A stretch of DNA of 64,000 bases from Euglena gracilis (lineage: Eukaryota > Euglenida > Euglenophyceae > Euglenales), in the NCBI GenBank assembly GCA_039621445.1, contig CP154956.1:52648015-52712014 (forward strand), written 5' to 3'. The notes under the pieces were generated by a model. That model saw only the letters and a program-made list of their open reading frames with translations, had not been told where the DNA came from and did not search any database. Below, piece by piece: positions 21,786 through 32,969 of this stretch (positions are counted from its first letter, which is position 1; every line of letters begins with the position of its first letter). The position numbers were made by a program, and so were the translations under genes.

Positions 21786-22385
21786 CAGGTATCGGACGAC
21801 ACCTTCGGGAATGTGATACGCCTGCTCTCGGGTACCGCGCTGCTGGGATGCCCCACCCAGCTGCCGTCGGTGATGTCGCCGTCCATCTTGCTCCTCCACT
21901 ATGTTCTCGCACTGGACGTCGCACACGATGTCCTGCATGGGGGCCATGGGGTCCGCGATCCAGAAGCGTGTGGGCTTGTGATAGCCCCACGCCTCGAACA
22001 TGCAGTAGTCCACATCGACGTACTGCATGTCCAGCCGAACCTTGCGGTGGCGGAGTTTCCCATAGCGGGGATTCTCCAGCCACCACAGGGACGGCCGCAG
22101 GTAGGCGATGATCTCCTTCGTCTTGCGGACCAGGAAGTCGGCCTTCCGCAGCCGCCGCCTCCTGGTCGTCATCGCGCTGGAGTACTCGGTGCACCGTGGC
22201 GAGGCGGCGACCAGCTCGAAGTCGCCGGGCCAGTACTCCTTCCAGTACCGCCAGCGCCGCACGTCCACCGTCTTGTCCGCCTTCCACCGCGGGTCGGCGT
22301 CCACCGAGACGACGGAGTAGCCGAGCTTCTCCAGCGCCCGCTTCACCGAACCCGTTCCAAAGAACACGTCCAGTGCCCACCTCTT
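21785..22385 (-). CDS. C5-type DNA cytosine methyltransferase domain in element 1
   Basis: A domain of about 190 residues upstream of the protease. Motif I is LDVFFGTGSVKRAL (about 22385-22340), followed by an acidic end of strand 2 (VVSVDAD). Motif IV is ASPRCTEYSS (about 22210-22180), holding the presumed catalytic Cys, with Arg where most relatives have Pro (PRC instead of PPC). Motif VI is WLENP (about 22080-22066). A late motif reads VDYCMFEAWGYHKPTRFWIAD, like the phage and retroelement branch of the family (YC..G..KPTR.W). The frame differs from the downstream protease by one shift near 21785. It would methylate cytosine in DNA if functional; activity is untested. Confidence 0.7.
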
Positions 22386-22939
22386 TGGCGTCGAGGTTGT
22401 CGGCGACGATGCGGCCGGATTCGGTGCCGCCCGGGAGGACGGTGCGCGCGGGGGGAACGGGGCACTGGTTGTTCCGGTGCGGAGCGTGGTGCCGCTGACG
22501 GCGCTGCTGATGCCGGGGGCAGCGTCGTCCGGCTTGGTGCGGACTGGCGCGGCGCTCGCTCCTGCTGCTGCCGGGCTGGGGGCGTCGCGGTGGCACGACG
22601 CTGCGTAGACGATGGCACAGACGCTGCTGGCTTGGCGGGGGGCGAGGACTGCGCAGACGAGACCGGTCGCGCCGCAGACGATTGCTCGGAACGACGGGAC
22701 TTCTTCTGTAGCACGGACCAGTAGTTGTTTGTCGAAATATGATGGGCCCCGCCTTGACCGTGTGCTTCAGGGCACGGTCTCTCCCCTCCTTGGGAGATTT
22801 GGGGCTTACTGGGTCTGGGGGGCGTGCGGGGCTCTTGGGTGATTGCCTGCACGCTCACGCTGGTGTTGGGATTTGACGGCCGGCCCATACCCCCATCCCT
22901 GGGGCCTGGGCCCAGGGATGGAGCCAGGCCCCATCCCTG

Positions 22940-25900
22940 TCACTCATGATACTGCTCCTGGACGGCCGAGACGTTGCTCTTGCCGTCCTTGCCTTTGCCC
23001 TTGCACTGTCCTTTTTCTTGATCTCCTTTGGCTCCACCCTTCGCCTTGCCTTTTCCTTTGCCTTCATCTTGTCTTGGGGCATTCGATGTCCACTGCTCGC
23101 CTTGGTACCCACCACCTTTTCCTTTTCCTTCATTTCCTTACCATGCACTCGATGACCACCGCTCGGCTTGGTATCCACCCTTTCCTTTTCCTTCCTCACT
23201 CGTCCATGGGCTCGATGACCACTGCTCCGGGTACCCACGTCCCCCTTGACCTTGTCCCTTGCCCTGGGTCGTGGGCACCGGCGGCGTCGGCGGACGTGGT
23301 TGCTGCGCTTGCTTCTCCTTCTTCAGCGGCTCGTTCGTCTTCTCCACCTGCTGGATGTACGGCTCCTCGGTGGTGTCGTCGACCTCCACGTCCCGCTGCC
23401 ACCGTGGTACCGGCCGCTTCTCCGGGATCTCCTTCTCTTCTCGGGGGCCATCTTCGCCTCCATCCGCAGCCATCTCACCATTGGGTTGTGGATGTCCTTC
23501 GCCGGTAGGTCGCACGAGTCGGCCGTCACCGTGAAGATGCTGCCGCCCTCGAGCCGCTGGCGGTCGTACACGGCCTTCACCAGGGTGGTGCTCGTCGCCC
23601 ACTGGCACCACCACGAAGCGGCACCCCACCTTCCGCGCCGAGGCGGGAGCCACCGTGGTCTCTTGCTTGATCATCTCCTTCACCTCCTCCACCGTCGTGT
23701 CCATCGGCAGGCCCTCCAGCACGATGGACCGGTGGTCCACCCGCTTGTCCTCCTCCTGCGCCACCTTCCGGCGCCAGGGGTGGAGGGGAATGGCCTCTAC
23801 GAGGAGCTTCCCCAGCTCCTCCTCCTCCATGCCCACCTGCCTCGCCATGGACGCCATCTGCGCGTAGTACTCCCTCCAGGCCTTCTCGGTCAGCTTCCCG
23901 CTCGTCACCGGCTTCAGCTTCCTCATTCGCCGCCGCAGGACCTCCTTGTCCTCGCCGCCGTTCGCCAGGTCCACCTCCGCGAACAGCACGGCATACTCCA
24001 CCTCTCCTTTGGTCTCGATCTCCTCGTCCAGCATCAGCACCGTGGCATCGTCCAAAGCCGCGCGGAACGTGATGGACGGCCACGCCTGCTTAAGTTCCCG
24101 AAGGAACAGGAGCCACCGCCTCCGCCACTGCGGCCAGTCCTCCGGATGCCAGGAGAACCGGCCCGGGTGGAGGCCGATGACGGAGTCCACCAGCGGCGCC
24201 GGGAGTAAGTGCAGGGCCGCTAGCTGGGCCTGCACCGGGGCGATGCGGACCTCTCGCACCGCGGACGCGCTGGCGACGGGGACGGCGGACGGCGTGGTCA
24301 GGCGGGCGATGGAGAGGGACGGCACCCCGCCCCCTCCCGCCGCGGCCTGCTTCCGGACCAGCCGGAGAGCTGGTCGGAGGGTGGACGACGGCTTCTCCTG
24401 CACCACGGACTCCTCCTGCATGGGCTTCTCCATCTGGACCGTTCTCACCTCTGGCACTGGTTGCTGCCGGGCCACCGGCACCGGCTGCTGCTCGGCCGGG
24501 GGTGGCGGAGCCTTGGCGGGCATGGCCGGCACCGCCTTGGCTTGGGAGGATACGATCACCTTCGAGACGATCTGGTCCAGCCGCTGCACGGCTATCACCA
24601 CGGCTTGCGTCTGGACGTTCACCTTCTGCACTTCGGTCTCCACCACCCGGATCTTGTCTCCGGGGCTGTCCGCGGCGAGCCGTTGCACGGCCACGGTCAG
24701 CCCTTGGGCTTGGGCTCACATCTTCTGGATCTCCTTCTCCACCTTCTGGATCCTCCCCACGATCAGCGGCGGCAGCTCAGCGGCCTTTGGCTCCTTGGCC
24801 GCGGCTGCCTCCACCTTGGTGGTGAGGGAGGACACCTGCGCCACCAGGAACTTGACCTGCTCCTTCAGCCAGGCGTTCTCGGCCTGCTGATACTGCAGCT
24901 GCTCCACCAGGCGCGGTGTCACCTCCACCGCCTTGCCCTGCGCCACCGCAGTCGCCTCCACCTTGGCGGTGAAGGCGGCCATCTGCACCTCGACGGCGTT
25001 GAGCTTCCCCTGCAGCTGGGTGTTCTCGGCCCGCTGCCGCTCCTTCTCCTGCAGCCCACTCGCGGGGGCCCTGCTTGACCTCGTTAGGTTTCTCCTCGAC
25101 GTCGTACATCTCGCTCTGGTCCCCGCCCGCCAGCCACTCCTTGTCGTCATCACGAGGACCTTCTCCCCGGCGTTGTTGATCACCGTCACCTTCTCCTTCA
25201 CCCTCGTCATCTCCTTCGTCATCGGAGAGGCCCAGCCGCGGCACCTTGTGCGGCCGGACCGAGGATGGGGGGGTGCGGAAGTGCGGGTGCACGGCGGTGG
25301 TGCTCGGGTGTTCGCCGGGGGACCGGTAGGGAGGCGGCACTCCCACTGGTGCGGCGAAGGCTTGGCTGGACGACGACGCCATCTGCGACGGCGAGGGCAC
25401 TGCCACCGGCACGGGTGGCAAAGCAAACTGCAGGGACGGATGCACAGATGGGATCAGGCCAGCCACGGGGACGGGGATCCCGTCTCGGCCCTCGGACTCG
25501 CCGGGGCCCAGCTCGTGGGCGGGGTGATAAGTGATGGCCCGCATGCCCTCATCAGGTCTCCTCGGTGGCTCGGGGCTGGGCACGGGCACCGGCAGGCCTG
25601 CGAAGGCCTGCTCACTCTGCAGCTCCTGGATCCCCACAGGTGCGGCACCTCGGACGGGAACGGGAACGGGAAGGGCAGGGAAGGGATCATCTGGGGGAAG
25701 GGTGGGGGCCCGGGGAAAACCTGAGAGCGTGGGGTCCCGGGTGGTAGCCAGGGGGTCGGGTCCCAGCTCTGGGGCTGGGCTGATTTCGGGAACAGGAGGG
25801 GGACTTGGGACGAGTGTCGAGGGCTATCGACTAGGGACTCGGATTGGAGGAGGATGAGTGGGAGTTGGGGTGGGGCTGGGAGAGCGGGAAACGGGGATTG

Positions 25901-26104
25901 TGGGGATGGGAGTGGGGATGGGGCAGGGGATCGGGGGTATCTTTTCGGGGTGTTTTCTTGCGCTCCCCGAGGGCTATCGGAAAGACTTGCGGTGGGGGCT
26001 ACCACTTCAGAGTCCGCCGCAAGGGATGGCATCCTGTCTGTATCCCGGTGGGCTGTATCCTCTTCGTGCGTGGAAAATTCTGGGGAGGTATGCACGCTTT
26101 GCAT
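22940..26104 (-). pseudogene. Element 1 gag, interrupted
   Basis: The main frame is open over 26104-25454, 25426-24716, 24694-23138 and 23137-22940, with in-frame stops TGA (24716-24718) and TAA (23138-23140). An acidic stretch (about 25260-25090) is in another frame. Visible parts are a Pro-rich head, a coiled coil (about 25040-24720, with NTQLQGKL and ENAWLKEQVKFL), a Pro/Gln/Val-rich linker, and a globular capsid-like domain (about 24150-23600: HPEDWPQWRRRWLLFLRELK, LTEKAWREYYAQM, EEELGKLLVEAIPLHPWRRK). The tail is basic with GKGKG(G)YQ-x-x-(W/R)W-type repeats. The TAA at 23138 falls inside that repeat series, where sister units have sense codons. Confidence 0.55.
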
Positions 26105-26772
26105 TTCAAAAAGAAGGCACTCGAGAAAATGGCCTTCAATGGAAAACGTAGAACGAACAAGCCTCTGCTACCAGTTATCCCCTCTCGCCGGTTCGGTGAC
26201 CGTGCGCGGAATGGGCTCCCCGGCAGGCCGAGTGGGGGAAAACAGTCACCCGGCGCTCCGGTAAAAATAGGCACACGCGGCCCAAAAATTCCCTTTTTTT
26301 TGTGTGTCTTTCGGTCCCTGAATTCAGTCAGAACCTGGGTTCCGGCAGCCAAATAATTCAAAAATTGGGGGGGGGGGACGGTATTTTTGGCCAACTCCTT
26401 GAGGGTGCCTTTGAAGCAGTAGGGGGGGCGGAAGCCTGGTTTGAACTTAAAAAAAGGGTAGCGGGGGGCGGAAGAACACCTTCACCTTGTTTCCCAGCGC
26501 CGCTTGCTCTTCCTTTTTTTTGAGTTTGAACTCTTTCCTTTTGATTGACCTTCCGGATTGACTTTTTGAACTTCTTGGACAATTGTTTCCTTGAACTCAC
26601 ATTCAATTTTCGAAATTACTTCCTTCAGCATGCACAATTCTTTGAATTAGACATTCGGAAGAGAGAACCTGGGGGGGGGAAAGTACACAGGTAAAAAAAA
26701 AGTAGCGGAATGGCGCAGAAAATTCGCTAATTTCAGTGCGCAGGCGCCAGGCCGCCTCCCGCCGCCCACACA

Positions 26773-26878
26773 AAGCAAGCAACCAGAATGTTTTACAAAA
26801 AAGTGTGCTGCGCGCGCTGCCAGTTAGGCCAGGCTCAATTGCACAATGTGTAGGGACCTGTCCAATGCCACACTCCCC
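26773..26878. repeat. Dispersed repeat, right half (copy split by element 1)
   Basis: It matches 30868-30970 closely (AAAGCAAGCAACCAGAAT, GCCAGTTAGGCCAGGCT, AATTGCACAATG-GTAGGGAC). In the unsplit copy it directly follows the sequence found here at 18718-18727. Confidence 0.85.
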
Positions 26879-27015
26879 TTCCCAAAAGAACACCCAGTTT
26901 CCATACTTGACTCCCTTGGGCATTGGACTTGTCCTTCACAGGGGGGGGGGGGCGTCTCGAAAGAGCCGAACTCTCCCAACCACAACTTGGCGAACTCGGT
27001 GCCATGAATCTCAAA

Positions 27016-27165
27016 CAGGGAGGGGGGCATCAACTCGTGAGCCACTCTCCCTCACCTCTATCTCAGGGGTGGGGCATCAACTCGTAAGCCAACTCTCCCC
27101 ACCTCTCTTGCACAGGGGGGGCATCAACTCGTGAGCCAACTCTCCCCTGCACCTTCTCGGACAGG
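27016..27165. repeat. Three tandem units containing GGCATCAACTCGTGAGCC
   Basis: Units of about 46 bp start at 27027, 27073 and about 27119, each with GGCATCAACTCGT(G/A)AGCC followed by ACTCTCCC. The surrounding 26880-27580 shows no gene. Confidence 0.8.
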
Positions 27166-27582
27166 GTGTTAAGGGGTCAATGTGACCTCAATTGCCCTTG
27201 GGGCCTGGAAGATCACTGAAATTCCCATTTTCGGATTTCAGTCGAATTAAAAGTTCGGAAAGGTTCTGTGGGTAGGCCTTTGAGGCCTGAACCCCTATTT
27301 TGGCCTTTCCGGCCTCAACTGGCGAAATTTCCTGGACCAGTCGGCCGAATTTTTCCGGTCGGTAGGATCAGACCAAATTCCTAGTTAAGCAAAGCCCCAA
27401 ATAGAACCCCCCAATTTCTAACTCAATCTCACACACAGGGTTCTTTGCCCATACAATGTACTGGTGAACACTACAAAAAAAAATCAATTGTTTGTGCTTG
27501 CAAGAACCTTATTTTGATATAAAAAAAATTTCAAGGTTGATTTGAAAAGCTCAAGAGCAATAAAAAGAAAAGCTGGAATACA

Positions 27583-28134
27583 TTGAACAAAGGCCGGCGG
27601 CCCCCTCGAAAAACAGCCGGGGCCGAAGGATCCGAAGAAAATTCGGACCAAAAAAAGGTTTTCATGGAGGTCCTACCCGGGTCCTCCGGCCAAGGCCTGG
27701 CAGAGGCTTGGCCTGGCCAAGAATACGAAGACCAAGAAGATCAAGAAGAAAGTGAACACCTTGAAGGGGTGGTGCCATCAGGCCCGCCCGAGGTGGTGCC
27801 CATGGGCCCCCTCATGCCGATGGCATTCCCAAATGGAGAAGAAGAAATGGTGAAGGTTGAATATCAAAAAGAAGAAAAATTTGAAGATTCAAAAACATTG
27901 TTCATATTGGCTGCATCAGCTGGTGGAGGGGGGCCCGCAATGGCCCCCCAGCGCGCAGTATCGAAGCTGATGAACCTCACCAAGCGGACACCACACACGA
28001 CAACACACCAACCCCCACATGCCTGCCTGTCTGCACCCCCCCGAAGAAAACCCACCCGAAAGAACCTGAAAAGAAGTAGACCCCCCCGAGAATTTGAAAC
28101 AGAATCAGAATCTGCCTCGTCCACAATGACGTGA
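27583..28134 (+). CDS. Hypothetical acidic/basic low-complexity ORF
   Basis: A 183-codon open frame ending in TGA. It is rich in Glu, Pro and Gly in the first half and in Pro/Arg/Lys in the second half (RRKPTRKNLKRSRPP). No family is recognised. It could be part of a retroelement gag or a chance frame; the flanks contain no promoter or splice signal that I can defend. Confidence 0.25.
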   Translation: MNKGRRPPRKTAGAEGSEENSDQKKVFMEVLPGSSGQGLAEAWPGQEYEDQEDQEESEHLEGVVPSGPPEVVPMGPLMPMAFPNGEEEMVKVEYQKEEKFEDSKTLFILAASAGGGGPAMAPQRAVSKLMNLTKRTPHTTTHQPPHACLSAPPRRKPTRKNLKRSRPPREFETESESASSTMT

Positions 28135-28259
28135 AAAAAAGAATTTCTTCATGGTTCGGGACGGGTGTGCCTGAAAAAGTGTAAAAAAACCCAGAAATCA
28201 CACAAGGCGAATTTTCTGTGTAAAATGAATTACCTCGCCTTACAAGGTTTATTGACAGT

Positions 28260-28646
28260 TTGAGGGGGGAGTTGCAAAAAGAAGAAGGAAGACATTTTTG
28301 TCAGGGGACAATTACGAACCTTGAAGTCCCAGAAGGTTTTTTCTTGCAAAATTTTCCCCAATTTCAAGGGGAAACGCCAAAGCTTTTGGAAGCACCACAA
28401 AAATTGCAAGTTGTGCCTTTGCAAAGTGGAGGGGAGGTTGCCATTTGTCAGCACGCACACATATTTCAGCAATCTCAGCAACCCCAACCAAGGATCCTTG
28501 GGGGTGGTGGTGATTTCCCCCCACGATTGATGGTGTTCAAATTTTGGCTGCCCCATTGCAAGTTTGGAAGGGCAAACGTTTCCCGCTCTTATGGAAAATC
28601 CACAATCCCGTGGGTTGCAGAGGTGTGGAGTCCCCCCAAAGGTTGA
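28260..28646 (+). CDS. Hypothetical ORF, unrecognised
   Basis: A 128-codon frame (EGFFLQNFPQFQGETPKLL and a Gln-rich stretch) shortly upstream of a broken coiled-coil frame. It may be the upstream part of the same decayed gene. No family is recognised. Confidence 0.2.
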   Translation: MRGELQKEEGRHFCQGTITNLEVPEGFFLQNFPQFQGETPKLLEAPQKLQVVPLQSGGEVAICQHAHIFQQSQQPQPRILGGGGDFPPRLMVFKFWLPHCKFGRANVSRSYGKSTIPWVAEVWSPPKG

Positions 28647-28808
28647 ATTTTCCCCGATTCCCCCCCAAGAAACGGGCGGGGGGGGATGATCGTTCTCGCT
28701 TTTTGGAATGTGGGACACCCATGCATGAGAGCCCCCGGCTGAAATTTCACAAGTCCCCCCCCCCCGACAATGGAGGGGAGGGGATGTGGATCCTTGGGAT
28801 GAATATTA

Positions 28809-29760
28809 GGAAAGAATTGAAGAAAGACTTCATTTTCTTGAGGGAAGACAAGAAACCATCTCAGGAATGTTAAATCAACATGTGGAGTTGGTCAGGAATG
28901 AACGCAAACTTTACGAAACGTTTTTTGACCAAATTTCTGGGAGGTTTCAAAGTTTTGAGGAACAAATGGAGGTGGTTTTTGGGCAAATTGCCGCAATGGA
29001 GGTGGAAATTGACGGAAAAATGTGAATGGAATCACCAGAAAAGAAAATGGACTTTGCCCCCCGCATTCAAAACTTTAAAACTTTTGAAACCTCACTTGAG
29101 CACCAAGATCATGTTTTGGCGCAAATTCACCAAAAGATTTCTCGTCATTAAAACGGGAAACGGCAAGAAATTTTTGAAGTGAAAAGGCAAGTTTTTAGCT
29201 AGGGAAACGCAAGTCAAAAGGACTTTGGATCCATTTTGTCCAGCGTTGAAGATTTTCAGAAAGGCGTTTCCGCTCATATTTTTGGACTTGAGCAAAAAAC
29301 TGCTCGGTTGGAGAATCAGGGTGTGAGTGAACGGGTTTTCTCCCAAGGTTTTGGAGTGGGGGGTCCCTGTGCACAGGCCTCCCCCCCTTCCCAAGCCATG
29401 AATTTGGATGGTCCATGGGGTAAAAATCCAAACACACCACCAATGGGGAGGGAGACACCCACCGCTGGGGCTCTGTTCCCCCCGCCGCTGTGGTGGCGGT
29501 GCGGGAGGCCCCAAAAGGATCGGAAAGGTCAACAACGACGGCAACCCCAAGCACCAGCTATGGGCAAAAAGTTGAAGAAATTCGCCACAAGTACAAAAAA
29601 GACCTCTTCGCCGGGGGGGGTGCGACAGCAGCAAGCGAGGACACACTCTGATGGGGTTCGGTCTCCAGGTCCAGTCCACCATTATCTCGTAATTGCACAT
29701 GCCACACCGGGGCATCCCACCAGGGATCCGGCCCAGGCTGTGGACATGGAAGCAGCGTAA
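28809..29760 (+). pseudogene. Decayed coiled-coil protein, possibly a retroelement Gag
   Basis: One plus-strand frame encodes clear heptad-rich segments (ERIEERLHFLEGRQETISGML, FQSFEEQMEVVFGQIAAMEVEI, FETSLEHQDHVLAQIHQKI, VEDFQKGVSAHIFGLEQKTARL). It is cut by TGA after the second segment, TAA near 29149 and TAG near 29199. It ends in a basic Pro/Gln-rich tail (stop 29758-29760). The overall design, a coiled coil followed by a basic tail, resembles Gag-type proteins, but no zinc knuckle is present. The gene of origin is unknown. Confidence 0.4.
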
Positions 29761-30786
29761 ATGCCAGGCGGGGAATCTCTCCAGAGCCTCACTGGCCCTG
29801 GACACCTGTGGCCTGAAGCCGCCTTCGCCATCTCCCTCGGGACGATGGCGTCTTCCATCTGCAAGTCCCATATTCCTCAATATCCATCCACTCATCTATC
29901 TCTTCTCGCCTCGTCCTCAAGTGCAGCTTCAGGGCCCAGTACGCAGTTGGGCTGTAAAGCGGTCCAGAGAACCACTTCGGCTTGTAGCAGTACCGTCTCG
30001 TCACACGGGGCTGGAGGTCCTCCTACATCTTCCTCGTCTTCATCTCGTTGACGTTGGGCATCAGCATCGCCGCATCCAGCTGCCTGTACTGGGGGAGTTT
30101 GCCGGCCACGTCCACACCTCGGAACAGCAGCAGCACCAACTCCTCCGGCGACAGCATCAGGACGGGGATGTCCTTCTCCAGCTGCAGCCTCAGCCTCACG
30201 TGATTCTTCATGGCTTTCGACACATGTCCACCAGGGGCATCAGCACCTCAGGCATCATGGACTCCACTGGCATGTCGGAATTGGTAATCTGCAGCTTCCA
30301 TTTCAGCCCCATGCCACAGCTGGGCATCTCTCTGGCCTCCATGGCCACCACTGGCATCATCATCCTCACCCTGTGCATGCCACTCCCGGCCATGTCCACG
30401 ACCACCATGGCCAGCTGGTGCATCAGCACCATCCAATTTCACCACTCGTCGATGGCATTCACTGGAATGTGCCTCCCCACCATGCTGCCACTGGGCATCA
30501 GCATCATGCCCCCATGGCAACCCCTGGCATGGCCCCAATGGCCATCTCCGGCATGGCCCCCATGGCCATCTCTGGCATGGCCCCCATGGCCATCTCTGGC
30601 GTGCCTGCAAAGGCCATCCTGGCGATGCATGACAACTTCTGAGGTCTCCGGTGCAGCGTCACCTTGACCACGTCCTTCTCCATGGGCAACACTCATACAC
30701 CTTTGTGTAAAAAGGGCTCTTGCCCTTTTGCTGGAACTGGGATTCTGAAAAAAATCTCCCTTTGACTTCTTATTCAATTTCCTCAT
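29690..30786 (-). pseudogene. Degenerate minus-strand coding remnant, unrecognised
   Basis: Minus-strand pieces in different frames read like protein: LKWKLQITNSDMPVESMMPEVL (about 30310-30240), HVRLRLQLEKDIPVLMLSPEELVLLLFRGVDVAGKLPQYRQLDAA (30205-30070) and RYCYKPKWFSGPLYSP (about 30000-29950). An ATG at 30784-30786 opens a frame shared with the dispersed repeat (NKKSKGDFFQNPS) that runs into the 24-bp tandem repeat. I recognise no family. It looks like a decayed mobile-element gene. Confidence 0.3.
30530..30613. repeat. 24-bp minisatellite (GGCATGGCCCCCATGGCCATCT-type)
   Basis: About three and a half tandem units differ by single bases. Each encodes an eight-residue repeat on either strand. 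Confidence 0.9.
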
Positions 30787-30970
30787 AAAATCTTATAACT
30801 TGATACTTCCACTGCACGCAAGCCCATTTGATGTAAACATGTACAAAGCTGTACGCTGATTGCCTGCAAAGCAAGCAACCAGAATTTTTTACAAAAAAGT
30901 GTGCTTGCGCGCGCGCTGCCAGTTAGGCCAGGCTTAATTGCACAATGCGTAGGGACGTGTTCAATGCCAC
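30704..30970. repeat. Dispersed repeat, unsplit copy
   Basis: The left part (to 30868) matches 18566-18727 and the right part (from 30868) matches 26773-26878. It represents the pre-insertion arrangement relative to element 1, or alternatively an internally deleted derivative that keeps only the two ends. Confidence 0.85.
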
Positions 30971-31029
30971 ACGCTGTGCCCTTGTGTCCTGTCTGCCCTT
31001 GTGAGGGCACGGAAATTTGGGGGCCCCCC

Positions 31030-31250
31030 ATAGGACTTTGGCTCCGGAAGGGGTCTGCGGAGATTTCCTTTGATTTTGCATCATTTTTGAGATGTTTTGA
31101 AAATATCGATTTTTGGGCCCGAAATGGCAGAGACCAAGGGGGGTGCTTATCCAGGGGGGCGGGCCGATTCTACCCAGTTTCGACCCCTTCACGCGTGAAT
31201 AACTCGTGTGAATGACTCGGGCCTGGCGGGGAGTTAGGGGTCAAAACTGG
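31030..31250. repeat. Second copy of the repeat seen in assemblin intron 4
   Basis: It shares TTTGATTTTGCATCATTTTTGAGAT, ATCGATTTTTG, GAAATGGCAGAG, TCTACCCAGTTTCGACCCC, TGAATAACTCG and GACTCGGGCCTGGCG in the same order as about 6760-7105. The copy is therefore dispersed rather than intron-specific. Confidence 0.75.
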
Positions 31251-31374
31251 GTGAATCGGAAACTGGAAACCCAGTTTCCGCTCGAGACTGAAAAAAAAAA
31301 TTGTGGGAAGAAGGCCAAAATTACAAAAATTACCACACAAGAAGAAGGTGTTACGAATCGACCCCCAGCTGCCA

Positions 31375-31466
31375 GTTTCACGCCTGAACCGGCGTCTGGG
31401 ACGCCGGTTCGGCGCAGAAATTTCTCGCCCGAACCGGTGTCCCAAACGCCGGTTCGGGCGTGAAAC
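31375..31466. repeat. Compound palindrome around GAACCGGCGTC
   Basis: The outer arms 31375-31392 and 31449-31466 are near-perfect inverted copies. Inside lie two further inverted repeats, GAACCGGCGTC-TGG-GACGCCGGTTC (31386-31410) and its diverged copy at 31430-31454. A strong cruciform or hairpin is expected. Confidence 0.75.
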
Positions 31467-31489
31467 CGGAGCCCCCAGAAATAGTTTCA

Positions 31490-32960
31490 ACATTTGGTCT
31501 TGAAATAAGACATTTGGTCTTGAAATCACCTTTCCTCAAACTTGACCGTAAAACAAACCGGAACTTATTGCGGTGGCACATTGCAAAAAAAAATAAACAA
31601 CAACCAGTCTCAAACCAGTCGCAAACAATCTCATCCCCCCCCCATTTGGCCTATACGGGCTTCTTCAGAACTCTTGTTTTGCCAATTAGGGGGGACGGAA
31701 AACTGCGGGAGGGGGCTTGAGGGCCCCGAATATCTTCCTTGTGTAAGATAAGTCGATTTTTTGTGCACAATTCAATTCAAGACCCAAAATTCAATTCAAT
31801 TCGGACCCAAAATGAAAAGTGCCAAAAAGTGTCCAAAAGGGTTTGTAAACACGTGGTGGCAATCATATTTGAGCAGTTTTTGGGTGGTCTTGGGCCAGAA
31901 ATTGGGGGATTTTGAGAAACAATTTCCTTTTTGCCAATTTTGGAGAGTTTCAGAAATAGAATACCATGCAGCGTGGCAGAAATCTAAGGCCAAAAGCTGA
32001 AAGGGCTTGAGAAGAGCTTTCGATCGAGTGGCAGATGTGAAAACAAGGTCAGAAAAATGCAGAAAAAAGTGATCGCTGATTTTCAGAGCGCTTTGCAATC
32101 TGGCTGAGTTCTGTGGGTACCAAGCGAAAGGTGTCGGGGAGAGCTTTCGTTTGATATGCAATATGCAACCTGAACTGTGGGATTTGACAAATTAGGATGT
32201 CAAATTTTGGAATACACAATCGCTGCGTGCATTATGGCCGAAATCTGTGGCCATCTGTCAAAAGCCCTTGAGAAGAGCTTTCGAGTGATGGAGTGATGAG
32301 TCATGGCTTCATAAGTGTGAAATTTTCGACTGGCGGTCGGCGCAAGGCGGTAGAATGGGGGGGGGGTAGTGGGTAGTCGGCTGACTACCCAATTGGTCGG
32401 CCAACTAGGCTTGGTCCGTAGCTAGTCGGCGAGACGGGGGGGGGGGGGGGGAGTGGGGGTGTCCCCCCCGCAACCCCCCGCACCCCCCCCGCAAACCCCC
32501 GCAACCCGACCGGAGGCCCAATTCTGGGAAAATTTCTTTTGGGAGGGAGATGCCCAATTTTGGTTAAAATATAATTGTCGTGCACTTTTTTGGCTCCAAT
32601 AAGCGCAAATGGGTCAAATGGGTAAAACTTTTGGGTTGACAATGCCCAATGTGGAACCAAAATCCTAACTTGATGTGTGGAAATGCGTAATTTTTGGTGG
32701 CATCATCCAAATTTTGCGACTTGGTGATTCCTAATTTTGACCTGGAAAAATCGGTTTTCCCCCCGCAACCAGGCTCACCCGCAGTGGGTAGTCGGCCGAC
32801 TGGTCGGCCGACTACCCACTCTAATGGAGGTTAGGCAGTACGGGGGGGAGGGGCTGCGGACCCCCCGGTGAACTTCACCGGTGAACGTTCACCGGGGGGG
32901 TGGGTACTTTTGGCGGTGAAGTTCACCGGTGAACTTCACCGTTTTGATGGTTGAGGGTGA
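31490..32960. other. Non-coding stretch, no gene seen
   Basis: A/T-rich and homopolymeric sequence with C-runs near 32450-32500 and GTCGG-type motifs near 32380-32430. The segment GGTGAAGTTCACCGGTGAACTTCACC near 32917-32941 is palindromic. No recognisable protein-coding segment. Confidence 0.5.
32783..32820. repeat. Perfect 18-bp inverted repeat with 2-bp spacer (GTCGGCCGAC core)
   Basis: 32783-32800 and 32803-32820 are exact inverted copies (AGTGGGTAGTCGGCCGAC). Related copies lie at 36811-36900. Confidence 0.95.
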
Positions 32961-32969
32961 AATTCTCAT

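Larger units (their letters stand above)
18728..26772 (-). mobile_element. Element 1: Ty3-like retroelement with a cytosine methyltransferase, no integrase found
   Basis: About 8.0 kb of GC-rich minus-strand sequence lies between the two halves of a repeat that is contiguous at 30704-30970, so the segment behaves as one insertion. The order on its coding strand is gag (26104-22940), C5 methyltransferase (22385-21785), protease, RT and RNase H (21785-19216 and beyond), then a Pro/Ala/Ser-rich tail. No zinc-binding or DDE integrase segment and no chromodomain are visible between RNase H and the 3' end. I found no LTR pair and no convincing target duplication. It may be 3'-truncated or depend on another integrase. 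Several frameshifts and stops make this copy defective. Confidence 0.65.

Noticed and set aside
27016-27165. CRISPR-like array
   Set aside because: There are only three direct repeats with near-identical spacers in a eukaryotic context; it is a simple tandem repeat.
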